Position numbers and translations under genes: made by a program
Notes under the pieces: model-generated
Databases searched by the model: none
Told to the model about the DNA's origin: nothing
What the model saw: only the letters and a program-made list of their open reading frames with translations
Assembly: GCF_030150205.1 (NCBI RefSeq)
Contig: NZ_JASLGT010000002.1
Location: forward strand, 417,952 to 481,951
From: Niabella sp.
Lineage (GTDB): Bacteria; Bacteroidota; Bacteroidia; Chitinophagales; Chitinophagaceae
Reading direction: 5' to 3'
DNA length: 64,000 nt
Part shown: in pieces, positions 45,329 to 55,278 of the stretch
Layout of the letters: each line of letters starts with the position of its first letter
How positions within the stretch are numbered: position 1 is the stretch's first letter

Positions 45329-45366
45329 GCAAGACCTATTTAATTATAATTTGATTTTTTTAACAT

Positions 45367-46479
45367 ATGAAAGCGCAAAAGAACAATACGGATATCAAAT
45401 GCCTGGCCTTTTACCTTCCGCAATATCACCCTATACCTGAAAACGATGAGTGGTGGGGAAAAGGTTTTACCGAGTGGACAAACGTTACGAAGGCTAGACC
45501 CTTATTTAAAGGGCACCGGCAGCCGGTGTTTCCTGGAGAGCTGGGATATTATGATTTAAGGGTCGCTAAAGTAAGGGAGGCCCAGGCGAAGATTGCCAGG
45601 GAGCATGGAGTATATGGGTTTATTTATTATCATTACTGGTTTGGAAATGGAAAACAACTTTTGGAGCGGCCATTGAAAGAGGTGATCGCGTCCGGAACGC
45701 CAGATTTTCCCTTTTGTGTTTGCTGGGCTAATGAAACCTGGAGCGGTATCTGGCACGGGGCACCCGATAAAATACTGATTCAGCAAAAATATCCAGGCGA
45801 TGAAGATATCGTGCAGCATTTTGATTGTCTGATAAGGCTTTTTGAAGATCCCCGCTATATCCGGGTTAATGGACTTCCGTTATTTATGATTTATGATGGT
45901 GTTCGTTTGCCGGATAGTAAGTCTTATACAGATAAACTTCGGGCGGAAGCGACTCGAAGAGGACTGGGGGGACTGTATATCCTGGCATCCAATATTAACG
46001 CAGATAATTGGGATTTTACGGCAGCCGGATTTGATGGGAAAGTTTCCTATGCCTACAATAAAGCGCAATACCGGTTAATGAAAAAGTCGCGACAGCAGCT
46101 GCCTAAAAAGGTAGGTCGCTTCTTTCGAAGAATGTTTTTAGGTAGCAGCTATCGGGGTGTTACCCGTATAGATCAACGGACCCTTGTAAAGAGCATTCGG
46201 TTTGAAAAGCAGTCTGGCGATATATATCCAATGGTACTCCCCAACTGGGATAACACACCAAGAAGCGGTCATAACGGATTAGTGATAGAGAATACTACAC
46301 CGGAACTATTTGGAGCGCAGATTCAAAAGGCGGTTGACTATATCAATAGCAGGGAAATGAGTGACCAATTTGTGATCCTAAAGTCCTGGAACGAATGGGC
46401 GGAAGGCAATTATGTAGAGCCGGATGCTGTGCATGGTTATGCATACCTGGATGTTTTGAAGAAACATTTGGCCGGATAA
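45367..46479 (+). CDS. WbsX-like / GH99-related protein, copy 2
   Basis: 370 residues, paralog of the 41934 gene with the same landmarks (FTEWTNVTKARPLFKGHRQP, YYHYWFGNGKQLLERP, VLPNWDNTPRSGHNG). Its first 27 residues are nearly identical to copy 3 (MKAQKNNTDIKCLAFYLPQY), so copies 2 and 3 are the closest pair. It starts 38 nt after the fusion transferase. Substrate unknown. Confidence 0.82.
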   Translation: MKAQKNNTDIKCLAFYLPQYHPIPENDEWWGKGFTEWTNVTKARPLFKGHRQPVFPGELGYYDLRVAKVREAQAKIAREHGVYGFIYYHYWFGNGKQLLERPLKEVIASGTPDFPFCVCWANETWSGIWHGAPDKILIQQKYPGDEDIVQHFDCLIRLFEDPRYIRVNGLPLFMIYDGVRLPDSKSYTDKLRAEATRRGLGGLYILASNINADNWDFTAAGFDGKVSYAYNKAQYRLMKKSRQQLPKKVGRFFRRMFLGSSYRGVTRIDQRTLVKSIRFEKQSGDIYPMVLPNWDNTPRSGHNGLVIENTTPELFGAQIQKAVDYINSREMSDQFVILKSWNEWAEGNYVEPDAVHGYAYLDVLKKHLAG

Positions 46480-46772
46480 ATTTGTATAAAATATTTTGAT
46501 AAAAGAGACTTGAATAGCATTGGAAATTAAAGCATATGCTATATTAGTGAAAACAGAATGTTACTGGCTTTTGGAAGAAAAAGGAATATTTGTTGATGAA
46601 TGTTGGAAGTTATTGAAGTAAAAAACAATACACCCCAACCTGGTTTTCGATTTAATGCGTATTCGCTTAAAATCTGATTACCGCGGTAATAGGCAAAGAA
46701 TAACCGACAGATGAAGAAGTCTTTATATAAGCGAAACCTATTTTTAAATTATAATTTAATTTTAAAAAATAT

Positions 46773-47882
46773 ATGAAAGCGCAAAAGAACAATACAGATA
46801 TAAAATGTCTGGCCTTTTATCTTCCACAGTATCACCCGATACCCGAAAACGATGCGTGGTGGGGTAAGGGGTTTACAGAGTGGACAAACGTAACCAAGGC
46901 TGTTCCTTTATTTAAAGGACATCGTCAGCCGGTTTTTCCTGCAGACCTGGGGTATTATGATTTAAGGGTGCCGGAAATAAGAGCGGCCCAGGCTAAAATG
47001 GCCCGGGACCATGGAGTATATGGGTTCATTTATTATCATTACTGGTTTGGTAATGGAAGACATCTGCTGGATCAGCCTTTAAAAGCAGTATTGGCTTCTA
47101 AAACCCCTGATTTCCCTTTTTGTATTTGCTGGGCCAATGAAACCTGGAGTGGTATTTGGCATGGCAGTCCCGACAAAGTATTGATCCGGCAGGAATATCC
47201 TGGCGACAATGATATAGCATTACATTTTGATTACCTGGAAGCCTTATTTAATGACCCTCGGTATATCCGTGTGAATGATTGTCCATTAATTATTATATAC
47301 GATGGACTTGATTTGCCAAATCCTAAAGAATATACCGATAAGTTAAGAGCGGAAGTCATCAGAAGGGGTTTTAATGGACTCTACATTATGGCATCAAATA
47401 AAAATCCGGATAGCTGGGATTTCTCGGCGGATGGCTTTGACGGGAAAATTACGTTTGCATATAATAAGCTAATGCAAAAGTTTATATCCGCGTCGAAACA
47501 GGAGCAGCAAAAAAAGCAGCAACATTTTTTATACAAGCGAATAGGGGCGAACGGGCGGAAAAAGCCTATTTGTCTGGATCAGCAGGTAATGGTGGAGGAA
47601 ATGACATTTGAAGAGCACCAGGCAGATGTATATCCCATGGTATTGCCCAATTGGGATAACACACCCAGGAGTGGAAAGAACGGTGTAGTAATTCAAAATA
47701 CAACACCGGAGTTGTTTGATGTTCAGGTGCAAAAATCGATTGACTATATTAATAGAAAAGGTCTTTGCGAGCGATTTATGATTTTGAAATCATGGAATGA
47801 GTGGGCTGAGGGGAATTATGTAGAACCGGATACCCGTTATGGTTACGCTTACCTGGAGGTATTAAAAAAAAGGCTTATGTAG
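46773..47882 (+). CDS. WbsX-like / GH99-related protein, copy 3
   Basis: 369 residues; the N-terminus copies that of copy 2 before diverging (AWWGKGFTEWTNVTKAVPLF, CICWANETWSGIWHGSPDKV). A 293-nt A/T-rich gap separates it from copy 2, long enough for its own promoter. Its end overlaps the convergent glycosyltransferase by 8 nt. Confidence 0.82.
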   Translation: MKAQKNNTDIKCLAFYLPQYHPIPENDAWWGKGFTEWTNVTKAVPLFKGHRQPVFPADLGYYDLRVPEIRAAQAKMARDHGVYGFIYYHYWFGNGRHLLDQPLKAVLASKTPDFPFCICWANETWSGIWHGSPDKVLIRQEYPGDNDIALHFDYLEALFNDPRYIRVNDCPLIIIYDGLDLPNPKEYTDKLRAEVIRRGFNGLYIMASNKNPDSWDFSADGFDGKITFAYNKLMQKFISASKQEQQKKQQHFLYKRIGANGRKKPICLDQQVMVEEMTFEEHQADVYPMVLPNWDNTPRSGKNGVVIQNTTPELFDVQVQKSIDYINRKGLCERFMILKSWNEWAEGNYVEPDTRYGYAYLEVLKKRLM

Positions 47883-48756
47883 GTTTGTTTTTTATCCGTT
47901 CCTGCCTGAATCTTTTTATAAGTTTGAATGGGATTTGGGAGATTGGGTTTAGCTTAAAAAGCTGCCACCAGTATTTCCATGCCATACGGTGCAGGCCCAT
48001 GGCCCAGGCGCTATTGATGAATTGTATATAATTGTCCGTTTCCAGCTGTTTTTTTTGCCGGAGGGTTGTATTAGATGAAATATATAAAGGCAAATGGCGG
48101 GCGTAGAGGTCAAAAAAAACATCAGCACTTTCGATCCAGCTTTTGTCTACATTTCCCATCGAAAAATGTGTGATGTCAATAAGGTCCGTGCAAACCGCCT
48201 CATAGCCTTTCAAATGGGCATCAATAGAAATGCCTAGATCATATTGGTGATAGCCTTTCAGACGTTCATTAAACCGCAGGCCGGTTGACTTTCTTAGTGC
48301 AATAAACAGCCCGTCTAATGATAACACCCTTACGATATGTTCGTGGGTATGTATCCCAAACCCATAATGCATGGGTTCGTTTTCTTCCTTATTCCCATGG
48401 CGCACATATATATATTTAGCACGGTCATCAATATCCCACCAACCGGAAGGCGCTTTGGATTTATACAATCCTCCGGCCACACCGATCAGGCCAATTTGCT
48501 GGTTTTGTTTAAAAATTTGCAAAAGGGTGCGGCCCCACCCGGAGGTGTTGAACAACAGATCTTCATGCAGAAAAAGTACATACGGGTATTGGGAAAGCTC
48601 CAAACCCTTGTTATAGGCTTGGCACACGCTCATCGACCCCGGGTTTTTCACCTGAACAAGCTCGTAAGGTATTTCTGCTCCTATAGTGGCAGCGATATTG
48701 TTTTCAATTGCTGTATAAAAGGCTTCCCGGTATGAAGAAATAACGATTGATAACAT
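47875..48756 (-). CDS. Glycosyltransferase, GT2-like
   Basis: 293 residues. MLSIVISSYREAFYTAIENN, AYNKGLELSQYPYVLFLHED (the acidic LFLHED replaces a DxD) and a C-terminal region with WDIDDRAKYIYV resemble the Glyco_tranf_2_5 group. No membrane helix. Leftward, 121 nt downstream of the next leftward transferase, probably one operon. Confidence 0.75.
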   Translation of the reverse strand: MLSIVISSYREAFYTAIENNIAATIGAEIPYELVQVKNPGSMSVCQAYNKGLELSQYPYVLFLHEDLLFNTSGWGRTLLQIFKQNQQIGLIGVAGGLYKSKAPSGWWDIDDRAKYIYVRHGNKEENEPMHYGFGIHTHEHIVRVLSLDGLFIALRKSTGLRFNERLKGYHQYDLGISIDAHLKGYEAVCTDLIDITHFSMGNVDKSWIESADVFFDLYARHLPLYISSNTTLRQKKQLETDNYIQFINSAWAMGLHRMAWKYWWQLFKLNPISQIPFKLIKRFRQERIKNKPT

Positions 48757-48877
48757 TGTTGAAACCTGTTAATGAGTACAAAATACTAATATCTCTGTTT
48801 ATTAAAAACAGGCAGCGACCGTTACAGGTAGTTCAATTTGCGGGTAGCAGTAATAGAGAAGCGCACATGAGCAGCTG

Positions 48878-49735
48878 TCATTGAAATTGCTCAATATCGC
48901 TCATCCAGGGCTTGCGGCGTTTTAGTGCATAGAATATTTTTTTGTACCATATACCGTAGTATTTCTTTCGAAGGGATAAATATTTTTCCCGGAAGTCTGG
49001 CGCATACATGATCCGCTGGAAAAGATTGATACCAGCTTTTTCATAGATTTCAAAATTCTTATAAAAGATATAAAGATGATTTTTTTCGGCGATTTTGTTT
49101 TGAGTTTCGTCATTCATATCGGTTAGGGAGTTGCCGGCATGCCGCTTCCGGTAAAAGTAAAGCACTTTTGGAATACGGTAAACACCGCCAAACTTTGCGA
49201 TCATTCTTAGCCAAAGGTCCCAATCTTCATTATATCTTAGATGAACATCAAACATACACACCGCAAAAAAATGTTCGCGCCGGATCATCGCAAAAATGGG
49301 AATACAGTTACAAAAGAGGAAATTTTCGAACTTGTAGACTGGCAGCTCCCATTTGCCTTTCTTTTTTCCAAAATAGGCGGCCTCGCTATATACTATATTG
49401 ATATTTTTCTTCTCCTCAAAGGTTGCTAGACAGGAGCTGACATAATGTGGAGCGAGTTTATCGTCGGCATCAAGAAAAACAAAAAAGGAACCATTGCTGC
49501 TTTGTGCGCCCAGGTTCCTGGCCCCGGATGGCCCGGTATTATTCTGACGTAACAATTTAACATGAGGGTTGTTTTTGACCTCAGTCGGAAGAATATCTGT
49601 CAGTGGTATCTTTGAGCCATCATCAACAACAATGATTTCAATGCGGGAATGTGTTTGTTTGAGGGCGGAGTTAACCGACTCCACAATGGTATCGACATTA
49701 TTGTAGTAGGGGATAATAATGCTTACTAATTTCAT
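48878..49735 (-). CDS. Glycosyltransferase family 2
   Basis: 285 residues, GT-A fold. MKLVSIIIPYYNNVDTIVES, IIVVDDGSKIPL, NTGPSGARNLGAQSS and VFLDADDKLAPHYV (DxD) are classic GT2; YNEDWDLWLRMIAKF holds the likely catalytic acidic residue. Lipid- or polysaccharide-linked sugar transfer at the membrane. Last gene of the cluster. Confidence 0.88.
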   Translation of the reverse strand: MKLVSIIIPYYNNVDTIVESVNSALKQTHSRIEIIVVDDGSKIPLTDILPTEVKNNPHVKLLRQNNTGPSGARNLGAQSSNGSFFVFLDADDKLAPHYVSSCLATFEEKKNINIVYSEAAYFGKKKGKWELPVYKFENFLFCNCIPIFAMIRREHFFAVCMFDVHLRYNEDWDLWLRMIAKFGGVYRIPKVLYFYRKRHAGNSLTDMNDETQNKIAEKNHLYIFYKNFEIYEKAGINLFQRIMYAPDFREKYLSLRKKYYGIWYKKIFYALKRRKPWMSDIEQFQ

Positions 49736-50129
49736 GCTGCAATAAGTTTCAACTTTTGATTAGCTCATCCATGGTATAGCAACGTTTGGGAAAAGGGAAA
49801 TGCAACAGAAAGAAAATATTTTTTATTTTCTTTAACAAAAAAGGATGTCGATAACTGGCAAAATAGTCGTTTAAGTTATGGAAGAGTGGAGGACAAAAAT
49901 TGGCGATATCTTCATCCATTGGATGATAATTGCTGGTGCGCGTAATCCTGACGAAATTAGGTCACAGATACATATTCAGTCTGTTTCGTTGGCTCAGGAA
50001 TATAAAAAGAGGCAATATCAATTTTCTGGTATTGCCTCTTTATTAAGATTGTGGTCTATAAATTGTTAATATATTAACGAACCTAGGTCTTAGAATAGCA
50101 GAATCAGAATAGTGTTCCCGAAATACTTG
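49736..50129. other. Intergenic region with a terminator
   Basis: The leftward lectin gene ends at 50130. A 12-bp stem AAAGAGGCAATA / TATTGCCTCTTT (about 50007-50018 and 50030-50041) with T-rich flanks terminates it on the minus strand. The rest (49736-50000) is A/T-rich, with no coding frame supported. Confidence 0.65.
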
Positions 50130-51566
50130 TTAATATCCTGATATGGTCTCCCAATTTGACCATCCTGAACTTGTATACGACTTTCGAATTAAACTGTTAT
50201 TGGTACTTTGGGCGAAAACATCGATGGATTGGGCATCCTTGCTTATGGCAGCAGGAGCAGAGTTGAGATCACCGCCGACATCATTCCAGGTAGACCATCC
50301 ATTTGCACTGCTCCACCACATATAATGCAAATGATTATCTGATCCAGTAGCGAACACCTCGAGGGTAATTCCACCGCGGCTTACAGCTGCGGGTGTGGAA
50401 ACAAAATTTCCGCCAAAATCATACCATGCGCTCGACCACCCACTATTGATGCTCCAATACTTGTAATATAAATGTCCATCTGTACCTACAGCGAAGACAT
50501 CGATACTATTACCGTCTCTGCTAACAACTGCGGGAGGTGCTGCAAAACTTCCGCCGAAATCGGTCCAAGTCGCTGACCATCCGTTTGGACTTCCCCAGTA
50601 TTTATAGTATAAATGATTGTCAGTGCCAACCGCAAACACATCAATGCTATATTGATTTTTACTGATTGCTACAGGAGCCGATGCGAAGTTTCCACCGAAA
50701 TCATTCCATGCGGACCAGCTGTTTGTACTGTTCCACCATTTATAATATATATGATTATCCAAACCGGTTGCAAATACTTCAATAGAAAATCCTCCCCGGC
50801 TAACAACGGCAGGTGCCGCAGCAAAATTTCCACCGAAATTATTCCATCCAGACCATACATTGGCACTATTTTTCCATTTGTAGTATAGATGATCATCAGT
50901 ACCGATAGCAAAGACGTCAACGTTATAGTTGTCCTTACTTAATGCGATGGGAGTATATTTAATAGGTCCTGATAAATCTTGCCATGCAGTCCAGTCAGAG
51001 GAGGTTCTTGACTTGTAAGCGGCATTGTTATTTGCTGTTTTTGCAAAAACGGCCAGGGTGTTGCTGGCCTTTAGTATAATGGGCATTGGTATAGAACTAA
51101 TGGTAGTTGTGTCTGCAGCCGGATTCCCAATAATTGAATAATATCCATTTAGGAGCATTGGACCAAGCGTTTGCCCGGCGGTTGAGCTCCAGTAGGAATA
51201 TTGAGCTGTTAGTGTTTTTCCGATGCTGCTGCTTGGCAGGATGATGTTATCGATATGGATATCCAGGAATGCTCCATTATTATAGTCTGAAGCATTATAA
51301 GTTTTATAATCTGTTATGGGTTCAATTTGGCCGGAACTTGTTTTGTAAACCAATCTGAGTGTAATGGTTCCTGGTTCAAAGCTGCTCCCTCCCTGGGGCG
51401 GGTAACTTCTGGCGGCCAGGAGATAAAAATTTACAGATAAGCTATTCCCGGTGATGCGGATATTATTGCCATTTGATGGCGTTGCAGTGAATGCTGTTAT
51501 AACGGGATCTGCTTTGGCCGCAATAAAGGGGAAGATCAATAGGCAATAAAGAATTAGTTTTTTCAT
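50130..51566 (-). CDS. Secreted beta-propeller lectin-like protein (PLL type)
   Basis: 478 residues. Signal peptide (MKKLILYCLLIFPFIAAKA), an N-terminal beta domain (about 20-155), then about seven repeats of 45-50 residues with the core DVFA.GTD.HLYYK.W....W..W.DFGG.F...PA.VS (for example NSIDVFAVGTDGHLYYKYW). This matches the seven-bladed PLL-type lectins that bind fucose and related sugars. Repeats are strongly alike, suggesting internal duplication. It follows a small lipoprotein gene 21 nt upstream on the same strand; both may act at the cell surface. Confidence 0.82.
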   Translation of the reverse strand: MKKLILYCLLIFPFIAAKADPVITAFTATPSNGNNIRITGNSLSVNFYLLAARSYPPQGGSSFEPGTITLRLVYKTSSGQIEPITDYKTYNASDYNNGAFLDIHIDNIILPSSSIGKTLTAQYSYWSSTAGQTLGPMLLNGYYSIIGNPAADTTTISSIPMPIILKASNTLAVFAKTANNNAAYKSRTSSDWTAWQDLSGPIKYTPIALSKDNYNVDVFAIGTDDHLYYKWKNSANVWSGWNNFGGNFAAAPAVVSRGGFSIEVFATGLDNHIYYKWWNSTNSWSAWNDFGGNFASAPVAISKNQYSIDVFAVGTDNHLYYKYWGSPNGWSATWTDFGGSFAAPPAVVSRDGNSIDVFAVGTDGHLYYKYWSINSGWSSAWYDFGGNFVSTPAAVSRGGITLEVFATGSDNHLHYMWWSSANGWSTWNDVGGDLNSAPAAISKDAQSIDVFAQSTNNSLIRKSYTSSGWSNWETISGY

Positions 51567-51587
51567 GTTGTTAATATTAATGGTGTA

Positions 51588-51887
51588 TTATTTTTCATAC
51601 TGGGCTTTGTAAATATTAGCAGAGTTGTATCTGTCAGTGGCTTCAGAAATCTTAATCCGGAACCCAGTGTCCGAAATGTAAAATTCTTCAGTAGCTTGGT
51701 CTACGTGAATCTTGGATACCGGGATGTTTAATACTGTTGATAAAAAAATCAAAACCTTGTCCTGATTTTGAGCATTGCTCGCGGCTTCTTTTTGGCCTTT
51801 GGTGTCAACCGTATTTTTTTTACAGCTGGAAAGGCTCAGTTGGCACGCTAATGCAATAGCAAATGCCATAAACATGTTTTTTTTCAT
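51588..51887 (-). CDS. Small lipoprotein of unknown function
   Basis: 99 residues. The signal peptide ends in a clear lipobox (LSLSSC|KK), so the mature chain is about 78 residues. No known domain. It is first in a two-gene unit with the lectin (21-nt gap), so it could anchor or present that lectin (inference). Confidence 0.7.
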   Translation of the reverse strand: MKKNMFMAFAIALACQLSLSSCKKNTVDTKGQKEAASNAQNQDKVLIFLSTVLNIPVSKIHVDQATEEFYISDTGFRIKISEATDRYNSANIYKAQYEK

Positions 51888-52255
51888 TTGTTAAAAGTTA
51901 AAGATTAAATAAAAGACTTGGTTGTTATTGGGAGATTAATAATTTTAGTATCAATGTGTCGTTGAGACGAAGGCTGATGTAAAACGATCACATAAATGCC
52001 TATATTTCTGGTTATTACAATAGAAATGCTTTGCCCTGCTTAAAGGGACATAACAGTGTTTGGTAAATGGTTCTTTCATAATATTGTTGTGAATGTTTAT
52101 CAGGGCTTACTTTACGAATATATATCGGGAAAAGTATATTACAAAATTTAAATAGGAAATATTTTTATCAGGCATCTCTGACTGGCTGCGCTATTCTAAA
52201 GACAGCAAATGCCACTTTTTCTCGTAACTTTGCGCGTTTTAATCAATGAACGCGA
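51888..52255. promoter_or_regulatory. Divergent promoter region
   Basis: TAACTTTG at 52225-52232 is a -7 element 23 nt before the exporter start codon. The opposite strand must hold the lipoprotein-lectin promoter; a clean match was not found. Confidence 0.5.
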
Positions 52256-54070
52256 ATGGGTTTAAAAAAATTTAGCCGGCTTTTCAAATATATCGGGTAT
52301 TACAAGGGAAAGATCATCCTGTATATTTCTATTACGATTATTGCTTCCTCACTGTCCGTGGTTTCCCTGGGGATGCTGGCACCGCTGATGTCCCTTATTT
52401 TTAAGGTGGATGGCATCGGGGGGCAAAATATACTGAACAAACTTCCGGGCGGGCGCTATATTGGAGCAGAGCTGTCGAAACTGGTCAACAGCGGTCAGCA
52501 AATGCATGCGGTGCTGCTTTGTTGTATATTGGTGATTGTATCCGTTTTCCTGAAAAACCTGTTGTTGTATGTGTCCTCGCTGATTTCAGTACCGGTAAGG
52601 AGCTCCATCATCATTCACCTGAAAAATGATCTTTACGCCAAAGTATTGAGCCTGCCAGTGGGCTATTTTTCCGAACAGAAAAAAGGCGATATCATGAGCC
52701 GGATGACGAACGATGCCAACCTGGTGGAAAGTTCGGTCGTAAACGCCATGGAAGGGCTGATCAAGGACCCGGTAATGGTGATCAGCTACCTGGTGGCAAT
52801 GGTAGCCATCAGCCCCGGTTTGTCGGTGTTTTTATTGATCCTGTTACCGGCAACGGCTTTTATCATCGGCCGCATCAGCCGTACCCTTAAAAAGCAAAGC
52901 AATGCGGCATCCCTTCGGGTGGGGGATACGCTGTCTATATTGGATGAAACCTTAACGGGTATCCGCATCATTAAAGCATTTACCGCGGAAAAAATTTTAA
53001 ACAACCGGTTTGTTACCCTCAACAATACCTTACTGGGTATCAATAAAAAAATGGCGGCCCGCAGGGACCTGGCATCCCCGTTAACGGAGCTGCTAGGTGT
53101 AGTGGTGCTCTGTGTGATCATTTACTTTGGCGCCAACCTGATTCTGAATGGCAATAGCCTGGGCCCGGGCGATCTGATCTCCTTTATCGCCATTTTTGCC
53201 ATGATGATTAACCCGGCTAAGTCGTTAGCGGCTTCGTTCTTCAGGGTGCAGGAGGGCGCTGCGGCTATTGAGCGGATTGAGGGATTGTTAAACACACCAG
53301 AAAAAGTGGAAGATACCGGCACTAAAAAGCTGGAAGCCTTCACCGAAGGAATTGAATTCAGAAATGTATCCTTTGCCTATAATGAAACGCCGATCCTTAA
53401 AGATGTAAACCTCTTTATCCCCAAAGGGAAAACCGTGGCGCTGGTAGGTAGCAGTGGAGCCGGTAAAAGCACGCTGGCAGACCTGGTACCCCGTTTTCAT
53501 GATGTAAGCTCGGGTGAAATTCTTTTTGATGGGGTCAATATCAAAGACTACAGCCTTGAATCTGTAAGAAAACAGATTGGTATTGTGAGCCAGGAGCCGA
53601 TCCTGTTTAACGATAGCATTCGGAATAATATTACGCTTTCCGATCCCGATGCGCCCCTCAGTGAAGTGGAAAGTGCGGCCAAAATTGCGAATGCGTACCG
53701 GTTTATTGAAAATAAACCTGAGCAATTTGATACCAATATCGGTGACCGTGGTGCTAAATTGAGCGGCGGCGAAAAGCAACGGCTTACAATTGCCCGGGCG
53801 GTGTTGAAAAACCCGCCGATCCTGATCCTGGATGAAGCTACTTCTTCGCTGGATACTGAAAGTGAACGGCTGGTGCAGGATGCCATTAACAAGATGATGA
53901 AAAACCGTACCTCATTGGTTATCGCTCACCGCCTGAGTACGGTGCGGCACGCGGATGAGATCATCGTGCTGAATAAAGGCGAAATTGCCGAACGGGGCTC
54001 GCACCAGGAGCTGATGCAGATCCAGGGGGGGATTTATAAAAAGCTGGTGGATATGCAGGAGATGGTGTAG
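52256..54070 (+). CDS. ABC exporter, MsbA-like (fused membrane and ATPase domains)
   Basis: 604 residues. Six membrane helices in the N-terminal ~320 residues and one ATPase domain with GSSGAGKST (Walker A), LSGGEKQRL (signature) and ILILDEATSSLD (Walker B); HRLSTVRHADEI carries the switch His. The layout and length match MsbA-type lipid flippases and close exporters. It has no partner permease, so it works as a homodimer. Lipid A flipping is plausible, but multidrug export cannot be excluded. Confidence 0.87.
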   Translation: MGLKKFSRLFKYIGYYKGKIILYISITIIASSLSVVSLGMLAPLMSLIFKVDGIGGQNILNKLPGGRYIGAELSKLVNSGQQMHAVLLCCILVIVSVFLKNLLLYVSSLISVPVRSSIIIHLKNDLYAKVLSLPVGYFSEQKKGDIMSRMTNDANLVESSVVNAMEGLIKDPVMVISYLVAMVAISPGLSVFLLILLPATAFIIGRISRTLKKQSNAASLRVGDTLSILDETLTGIRIIKAFTAEKILNNRFVTLNNTLLGINKKMAARRDLASPLTELLGVVVLCVIIYFGANLILNGNSLGPGDLISFIAIFAMMINPAKSLAASFFRVQEGAAAIERIEGLLNTPEKVEDTGTKKLEAFTEGIEFRNVSFAYNETPILKDVNLFIPKGKTVALVGSSGAGKSTLADLVPRFHDVSSGEILFDGVNIKDYSLESVRKQIGIVSQEPILFNDSIRNNITLSDPDAPLSEVESAAKIANAYRFIENKPEQFDTNIGDRGAKLSGGEKQRLTIARAVLKNPPILILDEATSSLDTESERLVQDAINKMMKNRTSLVIAHRLSTVRHADEIIVLNKGEIAERGSHQELMQIQGGIYKKLVDMQEMV

Positions 54071-55278
54071 TCGCAGAAAATGTAAAAGAATAAAAATGGG
54101 GATGGCTGCTGTAAGCGCTCATGCAGCTTACAGCAGCCATCCATCTGTTAGGGGCCGGGGTATCGATGTTTTCAGACGGTTATGAAAGAATAGCAGGCTG
54201 TTTTGAAAGTCGTTTTACAGGATATTGTCTTTGACGGATGTATCTATGAGTATTTCCTTTGTGTTGCAGAATCAGTGAGGTAATGCCAATCACTCCCGGA
54301 GTCATCCTGAACTCGTTTCAGGATCTGCATGAATCTTACGTAGATGCCGAAACAAGTTCGGCATGACTAAAGAAAGGTTGATGCTCAAAACAATAGCCTA
54401 TCTGTCATTGGCAGTTTTTGATAGGCGGCAGATCTTTTTCAGAAGGACAATCATAATTGTAAAAAAGCAGCGCAGTAAGGGTGGTATAATAGTCAGGCGG
54501 CAAGTGCTTCGATTTACTCCTTCGGAAAGGGGACGTTGCTTCTTTTCGATTCGGGTCTATAGTGCGTAGCCGGTCAAACGGCGGTCCGCCGCGGCAGATG
54601 ACCTTGGCTTTTGCTCCACTTTTTGCCAAGAAAAAGTGGAAGCGAAAAGAATGAAATGTGGCTGTTTATCAGTGTGTTATATTGTATGTTATTGGCGGTT
54701 TATTTCATGGTCTATTCTTATTTCAGGATCCGCATGAATCTTGCATAGATGCCGGATAGATGCTGAAACAAGTTCAGCAAGACATTGTTGCCAATGACAG
54801 ATTGCTTGCGCATTGAAAATCAATTATACTTTAGTCATGCCGAACTTGTTTCGGCATCTATTCATGATTTAGGCAGATCCTGATCCGCGGCGGACAGCTT
54901 GACCCAAAGCAGATTTGTTATGGCTTCATTGGTTTTGCAGCGCAAATTGTTTACTCAAGGAGACGAAAGCGTGGGATGTCTCTACATTGTGTAGGGGCCC
55001 CTATTAAATATCCGGCATGAAAAGTAGGAGCGCTACATCAAACGGAGTATTTAAAATGTAGAACGGCAAGCCATTCCTGCTTCAGATTCCTCCGCTCAAC
55101 CGGAACATGCTGCTTTCACTTTTACATTCAGTATTGGGCATTCCTCATCCCTTTGGCCGGTATTTATGGCGGGTTTGCCGATCTGATGGATTGAAAACGA
55201 GGAATATGGCATATAATTTAATAACTTGGTGTATTATTTCGTTTAAATTTGTTTCATCAAATCCAAAAACACAAACAC
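54071..55278. other. 1.2-kb non-coding gap with repeats and a large hairpin
   Basis: A 17-bp perfect stem GGATGGCTGCTGTAAGC / GCTTACAGCAGCCATCC (54100-54116, 54126-54142) stands 30 nt after the exporter and has no T-tract. Then come dispersed repeats built on CCGAAC(T/A)(C/T)GTTTCGGCAT (54302-54366, 54715-54790, 54830-54895) and a GCTCCACTTTTTGCCAAGAAA word near 54613. A TAAATTTG -7 element (55244-55251) precedes lemA. No coding frame could be supported. Confidence 0.6.

Noticed and set aside
49878..50069. 63-codon frame in the lectin/glycosyltransferase gap
   Set aside because: It spans the terminator stem and is not protein-like.
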